64,000 nt of DNA from WTGA01 sp965214055 (GTDB taxonomy: Bacteria; Pseudomonadota; Gammaproteobacteria; Arenicellales; Poriferihabitantaceae): positions 868,001 through 932,000 of the forward strand of contig OZ243931.1 in the NCBI GenBank assembly GCA_965214055.1. Reading direction: 5' to 3'. The number at the start of each line of letters is the position of its first letter. The stretch's first letter is position 1. Position numbers and translations under genes: made by a program. Below, in pieces: positions 34,931 to 43,116 of the stretch. The notes beneath the pieces are model-generated. The model was not told where the DNA came from, ran no database searches, and saw only the letters and a program-made list of their open reading frames with translations.

Positions 34931-36463
34931 ATGCTTAAAAAAATAGCTATTTTAACAGCCGCTGCGGGGATGTTGTCGACCTCCATGGCGGTACTGGCCG
35001 AAGGACCGACGGTATATGGTCGGGTCACTTTCGGCTTCAAGAGCGTTAGCGGAGAAACCGATGCTGATGATTCCCAGCGAATCGATGACGAACTTGGCAG
35101 TCGGTTGGGCGTCAGTGGTTCGAATGATCTGGGTAATGGAATGTCTGTGGACTATCTCCTGGAATACGGAGCCGGTGAATCGCTGGACTTGCGTCATGCC
35201 AATATGACCCTGAACGGCAGCTTTGGCCAGTTCCGGCTTGGTCAGCAGACCGGTGTTCTGTACCGCTATATCGGTGCCAATACGGACCAGAGCTGGTCAT
35301 TGGGTGGAGCTGAATGGTATGCCATTGCGAAAAACAACATGAACAGCAGTCATAGCCTGCGTATGAGCAACATCGCGGCCTATCGTTTTGGTGCCGGTCC
35401 GGGTGGAGATGATCCCATCACCTTTGATATCCAGATTCAGGGTGAAGATTTGAGTGTTGCTAAAAAGGGTGCAGTGGAGAGTTTCAATACAGGAGAGGAT
35501 GATTATGGTAATCCATTGTCGTCATTGGTTGACTCGAAGGGCGACCCCCTGGCGGCGGACAGTGACGAACTCAAGGAGATACTCAAGGAACTGGGGGTAG
35601 CGGATGCTCTTATTGAGAATACGGCTGTGGTGGAGTCAGTACGAGGAGACCTGATAGATCAGGCAGAACTAATTAGATCGAAAACCACTGCCGCCGAAGC
35701 AGCCAAGGATGATGGCGAAACCATTGATTCGGTCACGTTTGCAGCGGCGACTGCACTGGGTCCGGTGAAGCTCCAGGTGGCCTACGTGGATGAAAACGGC
35801 AGTGCCGCTACCGGGGACCGGTCTCCGAATCTTTTGTCGCTGGGTTTTCGGGCACCACTGGGTTCTGCGGAAGTGCGCGGTCATATGACTTCGGTAGATG
35901 CGGATATGAAAGATCGTGACGACAACGAAGCCTGGGGCTTGCTGGTCATGAATGACTTCGGCGGAGGTTACTCTGGGATGATCGGGGTCGGTAATTACAC
36001 CGACGGCGGAAAAGGCAAGATGCACGAAGACGCGGTTTTCGGTGGTATGTATGCTAAAACCCAGACTGGAGAGGTTGATGATGAGAATACGGATGCCGAT
36101 GAATCACGTTCGACAAAAGAAATATTCCTCGTACAGACCGATTCGGATTCTGATGGAACAGATGAGTATTACAATGTCGAAACTGGTGCTGTGGTTCCAG
36201 TTTCCGCCGATACAACTAATGCAGGTGAAGTACAGATGGGTGATATCAAGGAAAGAGACTATGAGGCCGGAACGACAGGTGTACATAAAAATGCTGGTGA
36301 TATGACAAACTTGTATGTATCACTTACTAAGTCTTTTGGCGGTGGTTTGAGCGCTATTGCTGAATACAGTACCACCAGTAAAACGGTAACGGCAGCGGAT
36401 GGCATGGATGATGATAAAGAAACCACCAACAAGTTTCTCCTCAGCCTGATTCAGAGTTTCTAA
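34931..36463 (+). CDS. Gram-negative trimeric porin, copy 1
   Basis: 510 residues with a signal peptide ending near SMAVLA. The mature start GPTVYGRVTFGFKS is a typical first strand of general porins, GSFGQFRLGQQTGVLY is the region before the constriction loop, and the chain ends in Phe (LLSLIQSF), as needed for outer-membrane assembly. It is very close to copy 2 at 40312-41691, except in two blocks (about residues 165-260 and 355-450). These differ completely and in a barrel would be long surface loops rich in Asp, Glu, Ser and Thr. Transcription ends at the hairpin at 36484. Confidence 0.92.
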   Translation: MLKKIAILTAAAGMLSTSMAVLAEGPTVYGRVTFGFKSVSGETDADDSQRIDDELGSRLGVSGSNDLGNGMSVDYLLEYGAGESLDLRHANMTLNGSFGQFRLGQQTGVLYRYIGANTDQSWSLGGAEWYAIAKNNMNSSHSLRMSNIAAYRFGAGPGGDDPITFDIQIQGEDLSVAKKGAVESFNTGEDDYGNPLSSLVDSKGDPLAADSDELKEILKELGVADALIENTAVVESVRGDLIDQAELIRSKTTAAEAAKDDGETIDSVTFAAATALGPVKLQVAYVDENGSAATGDRSPNLLSLGFRAPLGSAEVRGHMTSVDADMKDRDDNEAWGLLVMNDFGGGYSGMIGVGNYTDGGKGKMHEDAVFGGMYAKTQTGEVDDENTDADESRSTKEIFLVQTDSDSDGTDEYYNVETGAVVPVSADTTNAGEVQMGDIKERDYEAGTTGVHKNAGDMTNLYVSLTKSFGGGLSAIAEYSTTSKTVTAADGMDDDKETTNKFLLSLIQSF

Positions 36464-36483
36464 AGCTGTTTTATCATTTATTG

Positions 36484-36510
36484 AAAGGCCCTCTTCGGAG
36501 GGCCTTTTTT
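36484..36510 (+). terminator. Terminator of porin copy 1
   Basis: A 10-bp stem AAAGGCCCTC / GAGGGCCTTT with a TTCG tetraloop, followed by T's. The same terminator, with one changed base, follows porin copy 2. Confidence 0.95.
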
Positions 36511-36514
36511 CATG

Positions 36515-36551
36515 GTGCGCCAGGCATGGCGCGTAGCGCCGTGACTGGCGC
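36515..36551. repeat. REP-like palindrome downstream of porin copy 1
   Basis: Nested palindrome: outer arms GTGCGCCAG / CTGGCGC(AC) and an inner stem GGCGC / GCGCC around GTA. An inverted copy with complete arms lies at 40221-40259 after porin copy 2. This copy is missing the last two bases of the outer arm. Confidence 0.75.
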
Positions 36552-36969
36552 TGTTCCGGTACACGTGGTGGTGGCCCGGATGACTTAATGGGATGGTCCG
36601 CCCCCACCTTCGATCGAGACACAAACCCCATGAGATTGAACGCCATGAAACAGACCACCGATGAATCGGCCCGACGGCCCCCAGGAATCAGCACGAGTGG
36701 GTCCGGGAGGGCCCGTGGATTTGTGGACGAGTCCTTCGGACCAGCCCGCGTCCTGACGGACCGTGTGGACAACCCGTGGATAACGCTGCGCGTTACCCAC
36801 CGCTTGACCACACTCGCGGACTTCTCGCCCACAAACCCCACCGGCTTTACTACTAATTTGGATGGAACAGCAAAAAAACCAGAAATGGCCATGGTTCCCT
36901 CTTTCAGATTCGGCTTCGATGAGCCACAATGATCTTTCTTAATAACCAATGACACTGAAGAGGTGAACC
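36552..36969 (+). other. Non-coding stretch before the IS110 transposase, candidate bridge-RNA region
   Basis: About 420 bp between the palindrome and the transposase start. A 114-codon open frame exists here on the plus strand (36588-36932) but its product looks non-protein-like, and a frame is also open on the other strand. IS110-group elements encode a structured bridge RNA in the non-coding end next to the transposase, and this is the longer non-coding flank, so it is the best place to look. I did not model its fold. Confidence 0.4.
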
Positions 36970-38040
36970 ATGACCAAGACGAATCATAAATCAAATCCAG
37001 CTGTTCCGGTAGTCCTGGGCATCGATCTGGCAAAAAATACTGTCCATGTCCATGCAGTGGATGACAAAGGCCGGATCTGTTTTTCCCGCAAGATGTCCCG
37101 GACTAAGTTGAAAACTATGCTGTCCAACCTGTCCCCTTGCCTGGTTGGTCTGGAAGCTTGTGGCCGTGCTCACTGGTGGGGCAGGGAGATTCAGGACCTG
37201 GGCCACGATACCAAATTGATGGCACCCCAGTTCGTCAAGCCGTTTGTCAAGTCGAACAAGAATGACCGGGCAGATGCCGAGGCAATCTGCGAGGCTGTTC
37301 AGCGGCCCAACATGCGTTTCGTGGGCATCAAGAGCCCGGATCAGCAGGCCCAACAGGCGGCCCACCGGGCCCGTTCCCGTGCAGTGGGAAATCGCACAGC
37401 ACATGTCAACGAGATTCGGGGGTTGTTGGCCGAGTTTGGGATTGAGATTTCCCAGGGGCGCCGCCATGTTGCGCCGGTCGTGGCGGATATTCTCGGTGAT
37501 GGCGGCAGGGACCGGATCACGTTGCCCGGGAGGTTTCTCGAGGTACTGGCCGAGCTGTACGAGGCTCTGCTTGACATGGACGAACGGGTGGCGCACTACG
37601 ATGCCATAATTGAGAAGATTGCCCGGGAGGACGAACAGGCGAAGCTGTTGATGACAATTCCGGGGGTCGGACCGATGACGGCCACCACGATGTTGTCCAC
37701 GATGGGGGATCCGGGGGTGTTCCGCAATGGGCGGGAATGCGCCGCCTGGCTGGGGCTCGTTCCTCGTCAGAGTTCGACCGGGGGCAAGGAGCGGTTGCTG
37801 GGTATCTCCAAGCGCGGGGACCGCTATCTGCGGTGTCTGCTGATCCATGGGGCCCGATCCGTGGTGGCTCGACATGATCCGACGAAGAAGAAAGACCGAC
37901 GCAGTCAGTGGCTCACCAGGTTGTTGGAGCGGCGACACAAGAATGTGGCCACGGTGGCTTTAGCCAACCATATGGCACGAACGGCCTGGGCGGTGTTGAC
38001 CTCCGGAAAGCCGTACCAGAAAAACCATGTACCGGCCTGA
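36970..38040 (+). CDS. IS110-family transposase
   Basis: 356 residues, full length. The N-terminal RuvC-like DEDD domain shows LGIDLAKNTVHVHAVD, VGLEACGRAHWWG and KSNKNDRADAEAICEA. The C-terminal transposase_20 domain has IPGVGPMTATTMLS, ECAAWLGLVPRQSSTGGK and LLIHGARSVV, whose Ser is the likely nucleophile. IS110 recombinases act as RNA-guided enzymes and leave no classical terminal inverted repeats, so I cannot set the ends of the element. It lies between the two inverted porin genes and appears intact. Confidence 0.92.
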   Translation: MTKTNHKSNPAVPVVLGIDLAKNTVHVHAVDDKGRICFSRKMSRTKLKTMLSNLSPCLVGLEACGRAHWWGREIQDLGHDTKLMAPQFVKPFVKSNKNDRADAEAICEAVQRPNMRFVGIKSPDQQAQQAAHRARSRAVGNRTAHVNEIRGLLAEFGIEISQGRRHVAPVVADILGDGGRDRITLPGRFLEVLAELYEALLDMDERVAHYDAIIEKIAREDEQAKLLMTIPGVGPMTATTMLSTMGDPGVFRNGRECAAWLGLVPRQSSTGGKERLLGISKRGDRYLRCLLIHGARSVVARHDPTKKKDRRSQWLTRLLERRHKNVATVALANHMARTAWAVLTSGKPYQKNHVPA

Positions 38041-38058
38041 TCGGCCGAGGAACAAGCC

Positions 38059-38082
38059 GGCATCCGGCGATGTCCGGATGCC
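38059..38082. repeat. Hairpin after the IS110 transposase gene
   Basis: Perfect 9-bp inverted repeat GGCATCCGG / CCGGATGCC with a 6-nt loop, 18 bp after the transposase stop. It may end transposase transcription or belong to the right end of the element. There is no T-run. Confidence 0.6.
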
Positions 38083-38745
38083 AAAGAGAAACCTTAACCC
38101 TTAGACACAGGAGAACAGTTATCCCCCAGGTTGCTTAAGAGTAATCAATCGTGATGGCAGAAAAGGCACCCCTGCCAGTGTGAAAACCTGATACCGCCAA
38201 AGGCTCAACTGATTGAAGCCGATGACTTGATAAGGACGCACCGGCGCGAATTCCATCGGGGCCAGAGAGCATAAGTCCCTCACAAATAGGCCGGATAGAT
38301 GGCTGCAGCCAACTCTTCCATACGAAAAATTACACTTGCAAAACGGGGGCGGACCATAGATGGCGGTGCAAGTCCGCTGTCGGCCCGACAAGGGGAACGA
38401 TTAGCCGAACGGCAAGGGTGTCCACCGAGAGGTGGAATCTGAAGGAAGCCGAAGGCAAACCGCTGGCTCGACGAACCCGAATCGCCTATGAGGCGGTCAC
38501 GGTGGGTGAGAAGGCCATTATCTTCAAAGCCCGGTACTTGTACGGACACCGTGGACGTATAGGCGGCGAGCATAAGCGGGAAAGTCACGCGCATTACCCT
38601 GGGAGATCTGTGGTCCTGCCTTGGGCTACCGTTTCCGAGAGGAATCGGGATGGGACGGCAGAAGTCAGCCGAGGCCATAGTAGGCTGCTGACCGGCAGTT
38701 GAAGGGCTGAACATGGCAAGACGTGAGTAGGCATGGGATTTCTCG

Positions 38746-40149
38746 ATGAAACTGAACAAGACACAAGCTCGTCGGAGAGGCGGGGCTCAGACGGAGGACG
38801 CCGGACGGTATCCGGCGGGAGCCGGTTTGAGTGTTGAGGGGACATCGGCGAGCCTGTTGCGGACGAAAGCGCAGCCGAAGCGGGTCGATCTGATGGAAGC
38901 GGTGTTGGAACGCGGCAACCTGATGAAGGCCTACGAGCGGGTGCTTCGGAACAAGGGTGCAAGCGGTGTCGATGGCATCGGGGTACCGGAGTTCAAGGAG
39001 CACCTGAAACGGCACTGGCCGACGATCAGGGCCAGATTGCTGGCGGGGGAGTATATTCCCGCGCCGGTACGTCGAGTGGACATACCCAAGCCACAGGGCG
39101 GGGTGAGGACACTCGGCATTCCAACGCTGACGGATCGGATGATCCAGCAGGCGTTGCATCAGGTGTTGAGTCCCCTGTTTGAGCCGGGATTCTCGGATTC
39201 GAGTTACGGGTTCCGACCCGGACGCTCGGCCCATCAGGCGGTGGAGGCGGCGGGGGAACACGTTGCAGCTGGAAATCGCTGGGTGGTGGACTTGGATTTG
39301 GAAAAGTTTTTCGACCGGGTCAATCACGATATAGTGATGGGGAAGCTGGCACAGGAGGTGGGCGATGCACGGGTGTTGAAGTTGATTCGCCGATATCTGG
39401 AAGCGGGAATGATGGCTGACGGGCTGATTTCGCCGAGGCGGGAAGGGATGCCGCAGGGCGGCCCACTCAGCCCATTATCATCCAATATCCTGCTGACGGA
39501 ACTGGACCGGGAACTGGAGTGCCGAGGGCACCGGTTTTGCCGGTATGCGGATGACTTCAACGTGTATGTGAAAAGCGAGAAGGCTGGCCATCGGTTGATG
39601 GCGAAGCTGGAGGCGTTTTTGTGGACCCGTCTCAAGCTCAAGGTCAATTCGACCAAGAGTGCGGTGGCGAGACCGTGGAAGCGGCAATTCCTGGGATACC
39701 GTGTGATGGGCTTCAAGGAGTCCAGACTGAGTATTGCGAAAGGAAGCCGCCAGCGATTTGCTGACAAGGTGCGGGCCGGACTGCGCAAAGCGCGGGGACG
39801 GAATCTTGCCAGGGCCATTGAGGCACTTAACCCGTTGTTGAGAGGTTGGGCGGCCTATTTTCGTTTGGTCAAGACAAAACGCCCCTTTTTGGCATTGGAC
39901 GGATGGATTCGACACAAGCTGCGTGCTATCTTGTGGCGGCAATGGAAACGGGTTTACACGCGAGCACGACATCTGATGAAGGCCGGCCTGTCGGAGGTTC
40001 GTGCGTGGAAATCTGCGACCAACGGACGGGGTCCGTGGTGGAACAGCGGTGCCTCACACATGAACGCGGCATTTCCGAAGGTCTATTTTGATCGTCTTGG
40101 ACTGGTATCGTTGCTTGATACAGCGTGTCGGTTGCGGAGCTTGCCATGA
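38746..40149 (+). CDS. ltrA: Group II intron reverse transcriptase/maturase
   Basis: 467 residues. RT domains are visible as ASGVDGIGVPEF, DIPKPQGGVRTLGIPTLTDR, SSYGFRPGRSAHQAV, VDLDLEKFFDRVNHD, GMPQGGPLSPLSSNILL and the catalytic FCRYADDFNVYV (YADD). The maturase X region follows (LNPLLRGWAAYFRLVK). The protein ends AFPKVYFDRLGLVSLLD with no HNH endonuclease domain, so it would reuse a nick or replication-fork primer. It is encoded in intron domain IV and looks intact. Confidence 0.93.
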   Translation: MKLNKTQARRRGGAQTEDAGRYPAGAGLSVEGTSASLLRTKAQPKRVDLMEAVLERGNLMKAYERVLRNKGASGVDGIGVPEFKEHLKRHWPTIRARLLAGEYIPAPVRRVDIPKPQGGVRTLGIPTLTDRMIQQALHQVLSPLFEPGFSDSSYGFRPGRSAHQAVEAAGEHVAAGNRWVVDLDLEKFFDRVNHDIVMGKLAQEVGDARVLKLIRRYLEAGMMADGLISPRREGMPQGGPLSPLSSNILLTELDRELECRGHRFCRYADDFNVYVKSEKAGHRLMAKLEAFLWTRLKLKVNSTKSAVARPWKRQFLGYRVMGFKESRLSIAKGSRQRFADKVRAGLRKARGRNLARAIEALNPLLRGWAAYFRLVKTKRPFLALDGWIRHKLRAILWRQWKRVYTRARHLMKAGLSEVRAWKSATNGRGPWWNSGASHMNAAFPKVYFDRLGLVSLLDTACRLRSLP

Positions 40150-40220
40150 ACCGCCGTATACGGAACCGTACGTACGGTGGTGTGGGAGGACGGCGGAAGT
40201 GATTCCGCCTCCTACCCGAT
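40148..40220 (+). ncRNA. Group II intron domains V and VI
   Basis: Domain V: an 8-bp lower stem CCGCCGTA / TACGGTGG (one G-U) starting at 40151, a two-base CG bulge on the 3' side, an upper stem TACG / CGTA, and a GAAC tetraloop. Domain VI follows as a GGCGGAA / TTCCGCC hairpin. These define the ribozyme's catalytic core, and it appears complete. Confidence 0.8.
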
Positions 40221-40259
40221 GTGCGCCAGTCACGGCGCTACGCGCCATGCCTGGCGCAC
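40221..40259. repeat. REP-like palindrome at the intron 3' junction
   Basis: Complete nested palindrome: outer arms GTGCGCCAG / CTGGCGCAC, inner stem GGCGC / GCGCC. It is the inverted counterpart of 36515-36551. It starts at the first base after the predicted intron end. Confidence 0.75.
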
Positions 40260-40262
40260 CAC

Positions 40263-40290
40263 AAAAAAAGACCCTCCGAAGAGGGCCTTT
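40263..40290 (-). terminator. Terminator of porin copy 2
   Basis: Minus-strand stem AAAGGCCCTC / GAGGGTCTTT (one G-U) with a TTCG loop and a T-run. It matches the terminator of copy 1. Confidence 0.95.
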
Positions 40291-40311
40291 CCAATGAATA
40301 GTGAAACAGCT

Positions 40312-41691
40312 TTAGAAAGACTGTACCAGAGAGAGGAGAAACTTGTTTGTGGTTTCTTCATCATCATCCAAAGAAGCATCCTGGATCGTTTGTACAGTAA
40401 CGCCCTCAGCCTCGGTGTCGGCCGTAGGAATATTAGCAGTTGTAGCTTTCGTGAACTTCGATACCGTTTTACTTACGGTACTGTATTCAGCAACCGCGCT
40501 CAGACCACCGCCGAAAGACTTGGTGAGTGACACATACACGTTCGTCATATCACCAGCATTTTTATGTACGGGGTCTTTACGAGCCGCATAAGCTACATCA
40601 TCGGCGGTGCCAGCTTCATTATCCGCGCCAACGCCACCAATAACCGCCGCTTTGGCCATACTACCTTTTCCGCCGTCAGTGTAACTACCAACACCGATCA
40701 TTCCAGAGTAACCGCCGCCAAAGTCATTCATGACCAGCAAGCCCCAGGCTTTGTTGTCGTCACGGTTATCCATATCCGCATCGACCGAAGTCATATGACC
40801 GCGCACTTCCGCAGAACCCAGTGGTGCCCGAAAACCCAGCGACAAAAGATTCGGGGACCGGTCCCCGGTGGCTTCACTGCCGTTTTCATCCACATAGGCT
40901 ACCTGGAGCTTCACCGGACCCAGTGCGGTCGCCGCTGCAATCGTGACCGAATCAATGGATTCGCTGTCATCCTTGGCTGCGACTGCTGGTATTACTGTAT
41001 GAACACTTCCTACCGCGGAATCGAGTGTCGTACCATCCCGCACATCCTCTGTGGTCACTGGCACTAAGTCATTATCGGTCGAGTCCCATTTTCTAGGGTT
41101 TCCGTACTGATCTAGTGAGTACGTTGCACCCACAGCATCCGCTTTTGCAACGCTTTGATCTACACTCTGAATCTGGATATCAAAGGTGATGGGATCATCT
41201 CCACCCGGACCGGCACCGAAGCGATAGGCCGCGATGTTTTTCATACGCAGGCTATGGTCACTGTTCAGATTTGTTCTCGTCGTACTATCGCCAGCAATAG
41301 CATACCACTCACTACCACCCAGTGCCCAGCTCTGATCCGTGTTGGAACCGATATAGCGGTACAGCACACCGGTCTGTTTGCCGAGCCGGAACTGACCAAA
41401 ACTGCCGTTCAGAGTCATATTGGCATGACGTTGGCTCATTGAGTCACCTGCTCCGTATTCCAGAAGATAGTCAACGGACATCCCATTACCCAGATCATTC
41501 GACCCCTTGACCCCCAATCGACTGCCAAGGTGGGAGTCGATTCGCTGGGAATCATCAGCATCGGTTTCTCCGCTAATGCTCTTGAAGCCGAAAGCGACCC
41601 GACCATACACCGTCGGTCCTTCGGCCAGTACCGCCATGGAGGTCGATAACATCCCCGCAGCGGCTGTTAAAATAGCTATTTTTTTAAGCAT
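40312..41691 (-). CDS. Gram-negative trimeric porin, copy 2
   Basis: 459 residues. The signal peptide and first strand are the same as in copy 1 apart from single changes, and the C-terminus is again a terminal Phe (LLSLVQSF). The long central scaffold VKLQVAYVDENG to MNDFGGGYSGMIGVG is almost identical. Two blocks (about 165-225 and 335-430) share no obvious similarity with copy 1 and have different lengths. It faces copy 1 across 3.8 kb, forming a large inverted repeat. Confidence 0.92.
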   Translation of the reverse strand: MLKKIAILTAAAGMLSTSMAVLAEGPTVYGRVAFGFKSISGETDADDSQRIDSHLGSRLGVKGSNDLGNGMSVDYLLEYGAGDSMSQRHANMTLNGSFGQFRLGKQTGVLYRYIGSNTDQSWALGGSEWYAIAGDSTTRTNLNSDHSLRMKNIAAYRFGAGPGGDDPITFDIQIQSVDQSVAKADAVGATYSLDQYGNPRKWDSTDNDLVPVTTEDVRDGTTLDSAVGSVHTVIPAVAAKDDSESIDSVTIAAATALGPVKLQVAYVDENGSEATGDRSPNLLSLGFRAPLGSAEVRGHMTSVDADMDNRDDNKAWGLLVMNDFGGGYSGMIGVGSYTDGGKGSMAKAAVIGGVGADNEAGTADDVAYAARKDPVHKNAGDMTNVYVSLTKSFGGGLSAVAEYSTVSKTVSKFTKATTANIPTADTEAEGVTVQTIQDASLDDDEETTNKFLLSLVQSF

Positions 41692-41734
41692 AAGAATTTA
41701 CCTTTATTGATTAATTCAACTTGATTACTAATCC
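41692..41734 (-). promoter_or_regulatory. Leader of porin copy 2
   Basis: Inverted copy of the 43-bp leader at 34888-34930, with the same ribosome-binding site. DNA upstream of it differs from that at copy 1. Confidence 0.7.
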
Positions 41735-41796
41735 ACAATAGGTAATGCACCCGGTTTCGCACCCGGATAGAAATCGGGACCTTTCAGGTTCAGAAA

Positions 41797-42305
41797 ATGG
41801 CGTGCAGTGAGCTCATCGACACCAAGGGGTTGTGTGTTCCACCACCGCGATACAGCCGAATTTGTCTTGACCCGTTTGAAAATTCCACCCCTTCTGGAAC
41901 CATCGAGATCAATCTGACTCCGCTGATTGATATGGTATTCCTGCCGTTGATCTTCTTTATGGTTGCCGCCACATTTTCCAAGGAACCCCAGATCAAGGTG
42001 CAGCTGCCGGAGACCCCCTCCGCGAAAAAGCCGGGCGCAGGGGAAAACGTCCTGATCCTCCAGATCAGAGAACTTGGGGAGTACGCGGACCAGGGGACAA
42101 AAGACGATGAGCCTCGGCAACTGCTCAATCAACGCCTTGAAACACTTCAACGGGCCCTGGAGCAGTCTGCGGGAAACCTCACCGATCCCGTGGTGCTCAT
42201 TCGGGCAAACCGATTGACCCCCATGAGTCGGTGGTCAGGGCCATGGATGCCACGCGGCCCCTGGGGTTTTTCCAGATGACATTTTCTGCCGACAACACCG
42301 AGTAA
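41797..42305 (+). pseudogene. ExbD/TolR-family protein, truncated start and one frameshift
   Basis: The core reads GTIEINLTPLIDMVFLPLIF with FMVAATFSKEPQIKVQLPE, the single membrane helix with its essential Asp and the start of the periplasmic domain of ExbD, a proton-channel subunit of TonB-type energisers. The frame shifts at a C5 run near 42215-42220. After the shift it reads HESVVRAMDATRPLGFFQ and then MTF, ending at TAA 42305, which is the normal ExbD C-terminus. The first 25 codons look foreign to the family and no exbB precedes it. The left edge lies close to the porin copy 2 leader, so porin-associated rearrangement may have removed the upstream gene. Confidence 0.8.
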
Positions 42306-42579
42306 AGCGGTCGGCAAATGGACACCCATGTTTTGGGAGTCGATTATTTTCTGACCTGGGATGAAAGCCTGGATCGAAAATATCCACCGGATCCAGCGAG
42401 GCTCAGTTCTCGATGCCGTGATCCTTTTTTGGACAGGCCGGACGTCGCTTTTCGACTTATCGGGTCCCCGATGGCGTGGTACGCACATGGTCATCTGGTT
42501 GACGGCCTGGGAGACGGATCATCCCATTATTTTTGATCAGGACAGATCGAAGTTTCTCAGAAAATCAGACAGGAAGTTG

Positions 42580-43116
42580 TTATAGCAAAGGCTGTATCAG
42601 ACGATCCAGTTCCACATAGGTCAGCTTGCCTAGCGAGGTTCGCACCAATTTCCCATCTCTATTGAAGATGGCTGTAAAGGGAAGTGCTCCCACCTCCGAA
42701 TTGCCATGGTCTTTCAACAGCTCGCTCCCCCCGGTGACCGCAACCAAAGACGGGTAATTGATTCCGATCTCGTCACCAAATCTCAGGGTGGATTCCAACT
42801 GGTCATGGGCAATCCCCACCACTTGAACCCCCTCTTTGACCATGCGATGCTGGTATTCAATCAGCATGGGGATCTCTTCCAGGCAGGGGGGGCACCAGGT
42901 CGCCCAATGGTTCACGATTACAATCCTGCCCAGCCATTCTTCGCCGTTCCTGATTTTTCGGTCCACGTCCGGCAAGCGGATTTCGGAAAGCCTGACCTGC
43001 GCCAACACCGGATTTTCAGAGTCACTGTTTTTTGAGCCGAGTTGATGGACCCCAAACAGAACCCCCAGTGCCGCTCCGACAATGGCCAGACTTCCCAGCA
43101 GCAGGGCCTTTTTCAT
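42580..43116 (-). CDS. TlpA-like thioredoxin-fold protein
   Basis: 178 residues. An N-terminal signal anchor (about residues 3-24) puts it on the periplasmic face of the inner membrane. The thioredoxin domain carries the redox pair in HWATWCPPCLEEIPML and the cis-Pro region ALPFTAIF. It should act as a thiol-disulfide reductase or cytochrome c-maturation-type factor fed with electrons by DsbD. It begins immediately after the dsbD stop codon, with no spacer, which supports this partnership. Confidence 0.88.
   Translation of the reverse strand: MKKALLLGSLAIVGAALGVLFGVHQLGSKNSDSENPVLAQVRLSEIRLPDVDRKIRNGEEWLGRIVIVNHWATWCPPCLEEIPMLIEYQHRMVKEGVQVVGIAHDQLESTLRFGDEIGINYPSLVAVTGGSELLKDHGNSEVGALPFTAIFNRDGKLVRTSLGKLTYVELDRLIQPLL

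Larger units (their letters stand above)
38341..40220 (+). mobile_element. Group II intron (5' boundary approximate)
   Basis: The RNA part upstream of the maturase has typical domain I sequence (GGCGGTGCAAGTCCGC, GCCGAACGGCAAGGGTGTCC, GGCAAACCGCTGGC) from about 38361. Domain V follows the maturase gene, and domain VI ends at CCTACCCGAT, giving a 3' end at about 40220 with the expected AY terminus. The 5' splice site lies somewhere between 38083 and about 38360 and is not resolved. The right end abuts a palindrome (40221-40259). Confidence 0.8.

Noticed and set aside
36588..36932. 114-codon open frame before the IS110 transposase
   Set aside because: Product looks unlike a protein; a mirrored open frame exists; the region is better explained as the non-coding end of the element.
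36991..37938. 315-codon open frame antisense to the IS110 transposase
   Set aside because: Shadow frame of a clearly recognised transposase.
41728..41850. Minus-strand tail LTARHFLNLKGPDFYPGAKPG beside the exbD remnant
   Set aside because: It could be the C-terminus of a lost gene, but I cannot assign it and the rest of the frame is antisense to exbD.
42306..42579. Short open frames between the exbD remnant and the TlpA-like gene
   Set aside because: No conserved product on either strand; no promoter or terminator seen.
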